Source: Hydrangea macrophylla (taxonomy: Eukaryota; Streptophyta; Magnoliopsida; Cornales; Hydrangeaceae). From it: a stretch of DNA of 64,000 nt. The position numbers and the translations under genes were made by a program. The stretch is taken from NCBI GenBank assembly GCA_033977485.1, contig CM066995.1:44885736-44949735 (forward strand), read 5' to 3'. This document shows positions 23,357 to 35,313 of the stretch, piece after piece. The first letter of the stretch is position 1; each line of letters begins with the position of its first letter. The notes beneath the pieces are model-generated. The model saw only the letters and a program-made list of their open reading frames with translations, made no database searches and was not told the DNA's origin.

Positions 23357-24210
23357 TGTTCTTGCATAAACTGTAAAATAGAACAATGTTACCAATAACA
23401 GTAGCCTTTGACGTTTTTCTTGGAATGAGTCGCGGATTTAGTCGCTCTCTTTAAGACGCTTCGCGGCTCTGCCCAAGTTGTGCAAGCAGTTCGGATGAAG
23501 GCCACGACATCCCCAGGATAAAGCAGCCCAGAAATCGCCTCTGTCTCGAAAATCCTTGCACGGAGGAAGATCGGAAAAACCACACCCTTTCAGAAATTGT
23601 TGCTCATAAACTATATATAGAAACTGTGTATAGAAATCTGTAACTCTTTTTGCTCTCTGTAAAACTGTCTGTCTTTTTTTATAAGAGCAGTTTGTGTATA
23701 TATAAAAAATATATTCTGAACGTTGGGGAAAGTTAACGTTGCAGAACGTGGAGAGAAATCTGGGAACGTTGGAGAAAAATTCTGGAGTAAAAAACGTGGA
23801 GGAGTCTCCAACTGAAAATAAAACTCTTTATGATTAAAAAAAATTATTTTCCAAACAAATTTTGTACAAAAAGATATATATAGGAGTAGGACCACATCCA
23901 TATCTAAACCCAAACCCAAGCCCGGCCCGGAACAGAGCGGGGCGGGGCGGGGCGGCGCGCGTGTGTGTGTTTTGTGATAAACCCAATTGGGCCTAGGTCC
24001 TCCCCTTCACAAAACTTGGTACCCCCAAGGGGCCCAACCCTTACTCCAAATTCCACTTATATATGTCCTTTCCACTTCCTCTAATTTTCCTATGTGGGAC
24101 AAGTAAAATATCATTTGGGTTAGTTTGTGAATAAGACAAAACTCAAAACCAAATTTCAAAAGTTTTCCCTCAAACTTTCCCTCCAATTTTAAATATACAC
24201 TTTTTCAACA
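23357..24210 (-). repeat. 3' LTR of the copia element
   Basis: On the minus strand it begins TGTTGAAAAAGTG at 24210 and ends TGCAAGAACA at 23357. It is collinear with 28654-29551 but lacks a short stretch (present around 29101-29123) and a few bases elsewhere. It includes a GC-rich block of GGGGC repeats and CGCGTGTGTG at about 23938-23972. Confidence 0.9.
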
Positions 24211-24760
24211 ATCCCCCACTTGTATTTTAAAAATTGATTTAAGATCATCGAGCAATGTATTATAAGACTGTGCATAAGTAAAGGTGTTTTTCAACTTGAA
24301 CCATTACGTAGTGATAGTGCTTCCGATTATACTAGAGTAACCGTAGTTTTGAACTCTATCTCAGACAACACCACACACAGAGTCCTACTAGGGTGAAGTT
24401 CAAAAACCAGCACTTTACGGCCGTGTGCTTATATCCCAGTATAGCGAATGATCTAGAGAATTTGCCCATAATTTCATAGGAAGCGGCCTCACTTCCACAT
24501 TCGCCTAGGTGAGTCTAACAAGGATACTCCTGTAGCTAGGTATCCCATTCCAAATGGAGTTTATATCTCATTAAGAGTTATAAATAACTCAACCTTCTGT
24601 CCTCTAGGATGTCATGCTTCGTAGGGATGGACATGGAGTATTACCCCCATATATAGATATTAGCATGATTCCACTCATATCACTTCATGACTTGTTATTA
24701 CCCTTTGAACCTATTTCTTGGGATCTCCAGTCTATAGGTTGGGTTACTATCACAAGTGAG

Positions 24761-27028
24761 TCAACTATCTAAGGGATTTAGTCCCATCCCTTTCGAGGTT
24801 TTACAAACCTTCTCTCGTGCTAGTCCTTTCGTCAAAGGATCAGCCAAGTTCTCCTCAAACCGTACATAATCCACTCTAATAGCTCCAGAAGAGAGAAACT
24901 CTCTAATAGTACTGTGCTTGCGACGTATTTGTCGCTTCTTGCCATTATAGTAACGGTTTTCAACTTTTGCAATAGCCGCGGTACTATCATAGTGGATTAG
25001 GACAGCAGGTATCGGTTTCTCCCATAAAGGGGTATCTGATAGCAGATTTCTCAGCCAACCTGCCTCCTCACTAGCTGTAGCTAGTGCTATCATCTCTGAC
25101 TCCATAGTGGACTGAGCCAAAATAGTCTGTTTCTTAGACTTCCATGAAACTGCGCCTCCAGCAATACAAAAAATGTATCCACTAGTGGCCTTGGAATCAT
25201 CTGATAGGGTATTCCAATCAGCATCGCTATATCCTTCAAGGATAGCAGGAAACTTCTGATAGTGTAATTTTAGGTTCATCTCCCTTTTTAGGTAACGCAT
25301 GACCCTTGCAATAGCATGCCAATGCTCCATACTAGATCTACTAGTAAACCTACATAGTACTCCAACAGCATAAGCTATATCTGGCCTAGTGCAATCGGTA
25401 GCATACCGGAGGCTACCAATGATGCTCGCATACTCAGTTTGTCTAACACTGTCACCAGTGTTCTTGAACAATTTTACACTAGGGTCATATGGAGTACATG
25501 CTGGTTTACAGTTAAAGTAATTGTATTTCTTTAGAATCTTCTCAATGTAATGAGATTGATCTAAAGAAAGTCCCTTTTCTGACCTAGTAATATTAATTCC
25601 AAGAATTACACTAGCTTCTCCTAAATCTTTCATATTAAAGTTGGCACATAAGAAAGATTTAACTTCATTAATGACATGAATATTTGATCCAAAAATAAGT
25701 AACTCATCCACATATAAGCAAATGATAGTGCAAGTATTGTTTTCAAATTTGTAATAAATACACTTGTCACTTTCATTTATTTTAAAACCATTTGAGATGA
25801 CTAAACTATCAAATTTATCATGCCGTTGTTTAGGAGCTTGTTTCAAACCATAAAGAGATTTATCCAATTTGCAAACTTTATTTTCTTGACCAAAAATAAT
25901 AAAACCTTCAGGTTGGTCCATATAAATCTCTTCTTTTAATTCACCATTTGAAAAAGTTGTCTTAACATCCATTTGGTGTACTACTAAATCATGGATAGCA
26001 GCTAAAGCAAATAGTACACGAATAGAAGTAATTCTAGTGACAGGTGAGTAAGTATCAAAGAAATCAATATTTTCTCTTTGTCTATAACCTTTAGCTACCA
26101 GACGTGCCTTATATTTATCTATCGTGCCATCGGGTTTCAATATCTTTTTAAGAATCCAGTTGCAACCTATTGTCTTACAACCAGGTGGAAGATCTACTAA
26201 GTGCCAAGTCTTATTAGATTCCAATGATTCCATTTCATCATTTATAGCTTCTTGCCATAAATCAGCATCTATAGAAGTCAAGGCTTCTTGTAGGGTGTTA
26301 GGATCCTCCTCTAAGTTGCAAGTATAAAAGTCGGTCCCAAAATCTTTCGCGATTCGGGCTCTTTTACTTTTTCTAGGTTCTAGCTCATAATTATTTGGTT
26401 CTACTAATCTAGGCATATCATATGATGTTGAACCCCCACTATTTTTAAATTTAAAAGGAAATTTATTTTCGAAAAAATCAACATCACTTGATTCAATTAT
26501 AACATGATTCTTTAAGTCATAAAATCTATAAGCTTTACTATTAATAGCATAACCAATAAAAACACATTCATAAGCTCTACTAGCTAATTTGGACCTTTTA
26601 GGGTTTGGAATTCTAACATATGCCAAACAACCCCATGTTCTAAAATAATCCACATTTGGTTTTCTTCTTTTCCAAATTTCATAAGGGGAAATATTAGTTT
26701 TAGAGTTAGGAACTCTATTTAATACATGACAAACAGTTAATAGTATTTCCCCCCACCAATGAGAAGCTGCCCCTGAATTTAACAGAATAGCAACTACTAA
26801 TTCAGTAAAAGTCCTATTTTTTCTTTCAGCTTTTCCATTCATTTCAGGGGAATAAGGGGCAGTTTTCTCATGAATGGTTCCATGAATTTTATATAAAGCA
26901 ATAAATTCATCAGAATCATATTCATGACCTCTGTCACTACGAAATCTTTTAATTTTCCTATTAAATTGATTTTCAATCTCATTTAGGAAAATTTTGAACA
27001 TGTCAATAGTTTCACTTTTATTTTTCAT
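24761..27028 (-). pseudogene. Copia pol: integrase, reverse transcriptase, RNase H
   Basis: An open stretch of 755 codons. The integrase core occupies about residues 1-110 (FRSDRGHEYDSDEF and SPEMNGKAERKNRT with Asp and Glu). It is followed by the GKRRPN-like KRRKPNVDYFRTWGC and IFIGY-type FIGYAINSKAYRFYD. RT begins near residue 260 (WHLVDLPPGCKTIGCNWILK, KARLVAKGY, VVHQMDVKTTFSNGEL, SLYGLKQAPKQRHDKF). The active-site box reads LYVDELLIFGS near residue 445, with Glu in place of the second catalytic Asp. RNase H spans about 580-735 (GYSDADWN, ATSGYIFCIAGGAVSWKSKK, STMESEMIALA, ENLADPLTKGL). The start of integrase lies upstream in a different frame, so the product is partial. Confidence 0.9.
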
Positions 27029-27132
27029 AAGATAAACAAATGAATAATTTGAACTATCATCAATAAAAGTAATAAAATACCTTTTTCCATTTCTAGTTAA
27101 AATTCCTTCATATTCACAAATATCTGAATGAA

Positions 27133-28628
27133 TTAATTCAAGAGGTTCAGATTCCCTAGTGACAGATTTATGTGGTGTTTTAGTGATTTTAGCTTGTCAT
27201 TTAAGGACAATTGTGGAATATATCCTAGACTACTCATATTTTTCACAAGCCTTTTATTCACATGACATAATCTAGCATGCCAAATATTAAAAGAACACAA
27301 CATGTAAGCAGAAGAAGAAACTTTATTAAAATCAACATTTAATTTAAACATGCTCTCAGTTGCATAACCCTTTCCAACAAACACTCCACTCTTAGTTAAA
27401 GTAAAAAGATCAGCCCCAATAGTTTGAGTAAAGCCAGCCTTGTTGAGAAGATAGCCGGAAACAAGATTTTCCTCATTTCTGGAGTGTGCAAGACATCCTT
27501 CAAAACGACAGTCTTTCCAGAAGTAAATTTCAATTCAACCTCCCCAATGCTAGCAACAGTAGTGGTGTGGGAATAACCCAAACAACACTTTCTTATCCTT
27601 AGCTATAGAATAGGATTTGAACATGTCACGGTCATAGCAAACATGGCAAGAGGCGCCAGTGTCTACCCACCACCCCTCGGATCCTCCAACAATATTGACC
27701 TCAGAAATCATAGCAACGAACTGCTCTTCGGCAAGATTTGCTTGGGGAGCAACTCGTCGTTGATTCCTACAGTTTTGAGCCATATGACTTGGCTTACCAC
27801 AATTGTAGCAAACAAACAGTCCAGCTTCATTTATTCCTAGGGGGGTATGTTCCTATTCTGATTTGGCTTCGGATTCTGATTCTTGTTGTTGTTGCGGTTC
27901 TTGTTCTGATTCCGATTTTGAAACTTCATGTTTTTTGCAGGTGGTTCAGAATAACAGAGGTTTTGTTTTTAGAAAAATTTTGAGGTTTCTTGTTATTGGA
28001 AACAACAAGAACCTGTTCTTTTAAATCTTGTTTTCTTGCCTCCTCCTCAATACGAAGGCGAGTTATCAAACTTTCCAATGAAATTTCTTTGGTTTTGTGT
28101 CTCAAAATATTTTTGAAATCTTTCCAACTTGGGGGAAGCTTGTCAATAATGACAGCAACTTAAAACTGATCATATAAATCCATGCCCTCAGAAATTATCT
28201 CATGAGCAATTTGTTGCAGCTCATGGGATTGAGCTTCAACAGATTTGTCATCCGTCATTTGGCATTTCAAATAATGGCTGACTGCAAATTTCTTTGCTCC
28301 AGCTTCTTCAATGTCATATTTTTTCTGAAGGGCATCCCAAACTTTTTTGCAGAATCACAGTTTGCATAATAGTCATAAAGACTATCAGAGAGTCCTTTCA
28401 AAATATAATTTTTGCAAAGAAAATCATTTTCATTCCATATGTCAGACTCTCTGATTTGAGCAACAGTGGAATTTTCAGAAACAGTGGGTTTTTCATAAAG
28501 ACAAAAAGATTGCAATTTTTTCGTAGTTAAGAAAAACATCATTTTCATCCTCCACCGTTTAAAGTGAAGGCCCTCAAATTTGAAGGGTTTGTTGAGTCAT
28601 GGGTAATAGAGAGCATTGAAGATTCCAT
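27133..28628 (-). pseudogene. Copia gag, protease and pre-integrase region (frameshifted)
   Basis: The gag start is near 28628 (MESSMLSIT). The conserved GLHFKRWRMKMMFFLTT block appears at about 28560-28515 after a shift, followed by KNYILKGLSDSLYDYY. A CCHC knuckle, CYNCGKPSHMAQNC, is at about 27810-27770. Protease has WWVDTGASCHVCYDRDMF near 27680-27630, with the DTG active site intact. The segment VASIGEVELKFTSGKTVVLKDVLHTP and the GAG-pre-integrase motif IWHARLCHVNKRLVKNM follow to 27133. At least three frame changes break the reading frame, so no full polyprotein can be made. Confidence 0.85.
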
Positions 28629-28653
28629 GACAGATGTAAAAACGTCTTAAAAT

Positions 28654-29551
28654 TGTTGTTGCACAAACTGTAAAATAGAACAATGTTACCAATAACAGTA
28701 GCCTTTGACGTTTTTCTTGGGATGAGTCGCAGACTTAGTCGCTCTCTTTAAGACGCTTCGCGGCTCTGCCCAAGTTGTGCAAGCAGTTCGGATGAATGCC
28801 ACGACGTCCCTAGGATAGATCAGCCCAGAAATTGCCTCTGTCTCGAAAATCCTTGCACGGAGGAAGATCAGTAAAACCACACCCTTTCAGAAATTGTTGC
28901 TCATAAACTGTATAGAGAAACTGTGTATAGAAATCTATAACTCTTTTTGCTCTCTGTAAAACTGTCTGTCTTTTTTTATAAGAGCAGTTTGTGTATATAT
29001 AAAAAATATATTCTGAACGTTGGGGAAAGTTAACGTTGCAGAACGTGGAGAGAAATCTGGGAACGTTGGAGAAAAATTCTGGAGTAAAAAACGTGGAGGA
29101 GTTTTTTTGGGAGACTTGGTCTCCAACTGAAAATAAAACTCTTTATGATTAAAAAAATTATTTTCCAAATAAATTTTGTATAAAAAGAGATATATATATA
29201 TATATAGGAGTAGGACCACATCCATATCCACATCCAAACCCAAACCCAAGCCCGGCCCGGAACGGAGCAGGGCGGGGCAGGGCAGCGGCGGCGCGCGCGC
29301 GTGTGTGTGTTTTGTGATGAACCCAATTGGGCCTAGGTCCTCCCCCTTCACAAAACTTGGTACCCCTAAGGGGCCCAACCCTTATTCCAAACTCCACTTA
29401 TATATGTCTTTCCCACTTCATCTAATTTTCCTATGTGGGACAAGTAAAATATCATTTGGGTTAGTTTGTGAATAAGACAAAACTCAAAACCAAATTTCAA
29501 AAGTTTTCCCTCAAACTTTCCCTCCAATTTTAAATATACACTTTTTCAACA
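28654..29551 (-). repeat. 5' LTR of the copia element
   Basis: It begins TGTTGAAAAAGTG at 29551 and ends TGCAACAACA at 28654 on the minus strand, 898 bp. The GC-rich block near 29260-29310 has a CGCGCGCGCGTGTGTG run. The right flank TTCAC matches the left flank of the partner LTR. Confidence 0.9.
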
Positions 29552-29704
29552 TTCACTATTTGGATGAGTTCACAAATTATGTACTAATTACTTCTTCATC
29601 TTGGTAGCATAGTGTATGCAGAAGCTTTGCCAATGACACATAAAATGCAGGGTCAAATATTTTTTGTACCCTCTATGGGTACAAGCATTAATTTCTTAAA
29701 AGAG

Positions 29705-31820
29705 TCAGCAGTTTTGGGAGTTTGAACCTAAAACCAAGAATTTAGTTACAGTAACTGTGTATTCCAAAAAAACTTTGAATAAACAATAGGTCCATAAGTT
29801 GTAATGAACCTTGGGAGTTTCCTTGGGAATGAATGATGATTTCGTTGCCCCAGGAGAAGGATCTGAAGATTTGAATTCTGCGATCTTTGAAGGCTTCATT
29901 ATGGAAATTGGAGCTACTTCTTTGAGGGGATCGATTCGAGACACCTTTTTCTTCCTTTGAAGATGAACAATAAGTGAATCATCGCCTGAATCATGATCAT
30001 CAAAAGCATCAAACTTAGTTAGAGACGGTTGAACTTTTGAAGATTGATCTTCTTCAACAATTTCTGCTTAGATCAATTTTCTTTTGGATTTGGGAATCCA
30101 AGTTTTCCCTTTGGTAGTTGCTGGAGGCGTTGAAGTGGTTGTTTCCACTAATGTTGGAGAACTCGATGCTTGGGTTTTCGTTACACCAGAAAGCACAGAT
30201 ATTTTGGAAGGGCCAAAAGTGCCAATGGTTGTAGAACCTGCACAAAGTAAGAATGAATTTTGGAAACTTGGAAAGATCGAAGATGTTTAAGTAAAAGAAA
30301 TTTGTCAAGTTTACCTTTTTTTCTTAGAAGCTAAAGCATTCATTAGTGACTCTTATCCATCAATCTAGCCATCATATGTGACCACCAATCCTTGAAGGCA
30401 GTGGTCTTGCCAGGTAATGTGGGGAGATTGGTAAATTCGAGGGTACAAACCTTATCTTGATAAGAAGCTAGAGATGCAGTGATGATTGATTCGAAAACCT
30501 TCGAAGCTTTAAAGGACATGAGAGGATTGGCTAAGCTTTTGAAGGGACAAAGGATTGATTGGGCAAGTCCAAATTGCCTCTAGAATTGAGAAGGGAGATA
30601 AACATCACCAGAGGATTTCGAAGAGGCTTTACTCCAAAAAAAAAATAGGTCTCTAGATATTAAAAAGCTTCCCTAAGCTTGTTTTAGATCATTCGAATGG
30701 GCTTTTTGAGCGAGAATATTACAGAGCCAAATGGGAGAGAGTGGAGATTTGTCTTTAGTACTGAATAAGAGGGAGAAAGGTTGATAAAGGGCAGGGGATC
30801 TAGTCTCTGGAATGTTGAAGAAAAAGGTAGCAAGATCTGTAAAAAATATTTAGGTGGGGGGAAGAGCAGTTAGGTATATTCCATACCTAATGTTTGTTTT
30901 CGGTGGGACTTTAGGGCTTAACTCCAAAAAATAAGCTCAAAGCCATAATTGAAGTACCCAGATAGGTCCCCCTTGAGAAGGATTGAAGGGAGAAAGTTGA
31001 AGGATAGAACAGGTACGGTACAAATGACCTAAGAGAAAATGAGCCAAGACAAACCTACATTTGTTCAAAAGGGCTTTGGCTAGGAAGACAAACTCAGTAA
31101 CAACTCTCTGAGACCCAGTGTAGAAGATGTGCCTCGAGAGCCAGAAGAGAATAAACAGTAAAGTTCAGAGTCCTTCACTGCACCGATTGTTCTCATGTGA
31201 GTCTCTAAAAAGGTATTGTAACCTAAGGATTTTAGGTCAATCTTGATAGAGAAAGGAATTTCAGACTCAACCATAAAAGGGTGTACGTCTTCTCCATGGA
31301 GAAAGAAACCAAGGAGATGACATATATCAAGCACTGTTGGTCCTATGGGGAAGTTAAAAATGGTTGAAAATATGGTTCCAAAAGTTTATGACACTTGGAA
31401 TAAGATACGGGTCAAATGGTATGTTGAATTTGCTAAGAGTGATTCCCTGGAGAATACCTATTTCTTCCACGTCATCCCCTTTAGATTCTATGATTCTATC
31501 TACCCATTTTGACCACTGGTCATTGATGGGTTTGGGCCAGTGACGATATTTGAAATCCTTAATTGGAATCCGAGGAGGTTTTTGATACCCTAATCGTTAT
31601 TCCCCGAACCTAGGATAGTATACAGAGAGTTTGAGGGAAGGAGATGAGAAATCAGGGCCCACTGTTATAGAGGGCTCAAATCAGACAAAGTGACTGGGAA
31701 TAAGGTTTCTGCAATCAGAGAAGACCCACCGCTTGGAGATTGATATTGAACAAGTATTTCTAATATGGCTTTCTCGAAATTTTCGTAGATGGTTGTAATT
31801 GATTCACTTGAACTTGCCAT
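29705..31820 (-). pseudogene. Plant mobile domain (PMD) ORF, decayed
   Basis: A start codon at 31818-31820 opens MASSSESITTIYENF. Conserved PMD-type segments follow in order on the minus strand in different frames: FPIGPTVLDICHLLGF with FLHGEDVHPF (about 31350-31270), then FVLAHFLLGHLYRTC and the signature GGPIWVLQLWL (about 31050-30930). A basic and Ser/Pro-rich tail lies at 30060-29705. PMD proteins occur in MAIN/MAIL-type plant genes and in antisense ORFs of some plant gypsy elements. The many stops and the LTR-like sequence to the right favour a retrotransposon-borne antisense ORF. Domain order and motif support are good; boundaries are approximate. Confidence 0.65.
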
Positions 31821-32143
31821 AATAGGTTCAGGAAGTGATTTTTGAAAAACAGAGTTTTAATATTGGAATGGCTCTGAGAAATTGGAAAATTTAGGGTTTA
31901 TGAAGAAGAAGAAGAAGCAGAAAAGAATTGAGCGAGTTTTTATGTTTGAGGTGTTTGAATTATCTTTATTGTCATTGATGGAACCACTTAAACCATCATG
32001 ACTTTTCATTTTGCACTAGCCATTATGACGGTTAACAAAAGAGCCATTTAAAGACGAATAAAAGAATTAAATTAGTTCAAAACAAAGTACCACATATATT
32101 GCATGATTAATTAAATTACAATGCAAGGGATTTTTCTCTTCAT

Positions 32144-33676
32144 TTAACATCTAACTTGATGAGCATGAGGAAAATCAAAAGTTACAAGATTATGATAAAG
32201 ATCCCAATAATACAAGAAATAATCTCTTTCAGTTTCAAGGGCCAATTTCAAATCTTGAATCTCGAGAGCTTGATGTTCTTCATTTGAAAGTATGCTATAA
32301 GCCTTTTTGGCTCTTCTTTGGTATTTCCTCATCACAGCTTTGATCTCTTGTGGTGTATAGATGGGCTAATCTTCATCATCTGTAGTCTCACCATTGCCAA
32401 AGACGTATGTGTCTTCAAAGAGCCTTACTTCTTCTAATAACTCTCGAGGAAGGATCTTGGCTTGATCATACGTATCTTCTAAGTGTTCCAGATGAGTCCA
32501 ACCTTGTACATGGTAAGCATACCATTTCCCATGGGTTTGAATGGTACATAGAGTAAATTAAAGTTGAGTTTAAACATTAGCAGATAGACCCGAAGTTTCT
32601 CTATTCAACACATAGGATGCCCATTCGAAGTTGCAACATGCTTTTGGATTTTGTAGAATAGAAAAAGGAAGGTGTGAAAGGGCAACAAGGAGCCTCATTG
32701 CTTGAATAAGATTAATAGATTTTGGTTAAGAATGGGGTGAGTGCGATTAAATTCATGACCATATTGACACAATTGGTCTAGCGAACGAATAGGATTAGTG
32801 AGTGGTTCTTCAAAAGGGTTGAAGGCTTTAACCTTGGTAGTGGGAAAACCCAATTGGGTATAGTCCAACAAAAGAACCTCTTCTTCACATTCTTGTGTAA
32901 ACATGGCACATTTGTTCAAAAATTGAGTAGAATAATGTTCAATAGATATTTTTTCATGAGAGGCTCTTACAAAAGTATGCACATGAGGACGGCCTTGGGG
33001 AAACAAGTTTTTTTCCCACTTGAATCAAAGGCTTGGAGGGCTTTTAGAAGATATGAGCCAGGCGTTAAGGAGATTTTGTTTAGGAGTTAAGCTATTCGCG
33101 AAAGGGTAGTAAGGCTTAAGGATTCGACTTGGAACAACATTTTCAGCAATCTCAGAGTAATCAAAGTCAGGATACACTACTGAGGGAGTAACAACAGGAG
33201 TTTCGAGTTTCACACCAGGGTAAAAACCTAATCCTTCACCCTTTGAAGTAGGCATTCCCCAAGCGAGAGGAAATTTGTGGTCACCATATTTTTGGTTTTG
33301 AAGAAGAAGCTTCTTGGGAAGTTGAAGGTAATACATGAGTAGCCCATTTTTTCCAACCTCAGAGTGTGTAGAAGCTTTGTGGAAGTTCGATGGGAACAAC
33401 TTCATCCCAAGTTGTTGAAATTTCAGATTGTTTGAGTTTTGTGGCATCCTTTACATCTTCAGGAAGAACAACTAGGAAGTTATTTGGACTCCATTCTTGA
33501 TCCATGTTAGCGAGTGACAATAAATTGAAGTATTCGAAAATATGAAGTGGTGTTTTAAGGATGGTCAGAGCATTATAAAAGCAGTGCATAGAATTCAACC
33601 AGAAATTATGAACCACGATCAAAGGAGTTTCAAGGATAAAGTGCCAAGTGTACAAGTTAGTGGAAGAAACCGTCAA
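32144..33676 (-). pseudogene. Unrecognised antisense ORF remnants upstream of the PMD ORF
   Basis: Several overlapping minus-strand open stretches (33676-33359, 33447-33025, 33006-32695 and 32335-32144) look like one eroded protein read through frameshifts. I do not recognise the family. Visible features include an N-terminal aromatic-rich part, MDQEWSPNNFLVVLPEDV, a region with FPLAWGMPTSKGEGLGFYPG, an acidic VYPDFDYSEIAENV segment and a C-terminal Lys/Glu-rich, helix-prone end (QDLKLALETERDYF). It starts within 40 bases of a purine tract and LTR-like start on the opposite strand, the same arrangement as antisense extra ORFs in Tat-type gypsy elements. It could instead be a captured host gene. 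Confidence 0.4.
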
Positions 33677-33700
33677 TTACATTTATATTCAAAAGGTAAT

Positions 33701-34399
33701 TGATGCGGGGGGTATGTTTGTATCATATACATACAATCCAGTAAAACACTGACACGTGGCATATGTGGGGTCAACCACATTGCATGACTGAATGAGGAAC
33801 AGGGAAATAACACGTGGAGAAAGTTGAATGAAGTGTCTAGGTGTGAGCAGTTAATTAACACAATTTAAAGGATAACTGCCAGGACACGCGTCAAGAGAGG
33901 GATGAGTAATTTTGAAGTAACAGTTGGAGCACGTGATTACTTCGAAGCCTTATAAATAGTTGAAGGGTTGGAAGAAGAAAACACACGCAAAAATGCCAAT
34001 AGAAACTCTTCAAATACATTTTCTTTTGTATCTTTTCTTAGAACGTAGAATTCCACTTCGAAGCCTTCTTCAAGGTTAGGATTTGTACTTTACTTTCGTT
34101 TTTAAATAAAGCAGTTCTTTCCTTTAAAATTCCTTTATTGTTTTCGATTTTAACTTAGCTGTGAAGCACTATAGATAGTATTTATTTCTTTTGCAATTGT
34201 TTGTCATTCTACATGATAAAAGTCCTTTTAGTTAAGGCATTCAAACGGTCACAATTGACCTGGTGAGGCACATTTGGTTTACACAATCACTCAATCACAT
34301 TGACAACTTGCTTGCCTGGCACGCTCGCACTTACAAAATTACACAAAAATCCTTCAAAAGATAAATAGCCAAAACAATCTTAAAGTGTTTTTTTTTATC
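33701..34399 (+). repeat. LTR-like sequence with purine tract, TATA and poly(A) signal
   Basis: A purine-rich GATGCGGGGGGTA (33702-33714) is followed by TGTTTGTATC at 33715. A TATA box, TATAAATAG, lies at 33951 and AATAAA at 34105, the spacing expected of U3 and R in an LTR. The right end is unclear (perhaps near 34335, CGCACTTACA), since a LINE is inserted at 34416. No partner LTR is seen, so this is inference from motif order. It could also be an ordinary promoter-like region. Confidence 0.42.
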
Positions 34400-34530
34400 T
34401 TATTTATACCTAGAGAACTCTGTCTGGGTTGTTTCAACACTGCCGGTCCCAAGCCCGGATAAAAGAGGAGGGTTAGTGCGTTAGGTAGCTCGACAACCAG
34501 CAAGTAAAAAAATCGTCGAATCCTTATGAT

Positions 34531-35313
34531 ATGAATCCAAATATGAATACTCGTGTAAATTCTAGGGCGTTCCCTTTAAGCGACGCGTTGCGCTTGCCTT
34601 CGGGTGTTTCAAAAAATGTGCAAGGGGCACCGCATCGACGCCCAAGTGCGGTGTTAAATAAGCAAGGGTTCCTGCACTCATCTGGGCCACCGCGGGTAAA
34701 GAAGCTAGTCCAGAACTATAGGCTTAGGTTAGCAACTTGGAATATAGGAACCTTAACAGGTAAAGCTATGGAACTAGTAGACACTATGATTAGAAGGAAG
34801 GTTAATGTAGTATGTCTACAAGAAACAAAGTGGGTTGGAGAGAAAGCTAAGAAGGTAGAAAAGACTGGGTATAAGATATTCTATACCGGGAAAGATAGGC
34901 ATAGAAATGGTGTCGAAATCGTGGTTGACAAGAACCTCAAGGATAAAGTTGTGATAGTCACGAGGAAAGGAGACAGAATATTGCTTATCAAACTGGTAGT
35001 TGGAGTGGATATAATTAATGTGATTGGTGCATACGCGCCCCAAGTAGGATTGGATGATCACACTAAAAGACAATTCTGGGATGAGTTGGACGCTTTAGTG
35101 CAAGAAATACCAGGAGGAGAGAAGATAATTGTAGGTGGAGATTATAATGGCCATGTAGGCAAAGATAGAACTGGATATGAGAGGGTGTATGGGGGGTATG
35201 GTTTTGGAGATCAGAATGAGGTAGGGGTGAGTATTTTAGATTTCACCGTAGCATATGATCTTGTAGTAGCAAACACCTTTTTCAAAAAGAGGGAAGAACT
35301 TGATAACCTTTAA
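34531..35313 (+). pseudogene. LINE endonuclease (APE type), first part of broken ORF
   Basis: The N-terminal 60 residues are basic and unstructured. The apurinic endonuclease-like domain starts near residue 68 with LRLATWNIGTLTGKAMEL, then VVCLQETKWVGEKA (catalytic Glu), IGAYAPQVGLDDH and IIVGGDYNGHVGKDR (Asp/Asn pair). The final catalytic part (SQIDLFLV) lies in the next frame from about 35320, so a shift near 35300 separates it. This enzyme nicks target DNA to prime reverse transcription. Confidence 0.88.

Larger units (their letters stand above)
23357..29551 (-). mobile_element. Ty1/copia retrotransposon, LTR to LTR
   Basis: Two near-identical LTRs (23357-24210 and 28654-29551) bracket gag, protease, integrase, reverse transcriptase and RNase H in the copia order on the minus strand. 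The 5-bp target duplication TTCAC is present at 23352-23356 and 29552-29556. The polypurine tract AAGTGGGGGAT lies just inside the 3' LTR (24211-24222). The 550 bp between it and the pol stop has no ORF. Similar LTRs suggest a fairly recent insertion, yet gag and the front of pol carry frameshifts and the RT box is altered. No TGGTATCAGAGC-type primer site is visible next to the 5' LTR. Confidence 0.9.

Noticed and set aside
23389..23919. Minus-strand ORFs duplicated at 28686-29378
   Set aside because: They lie wholly inside the copia LTRs and have no domain; their duplication is that of the LTR.
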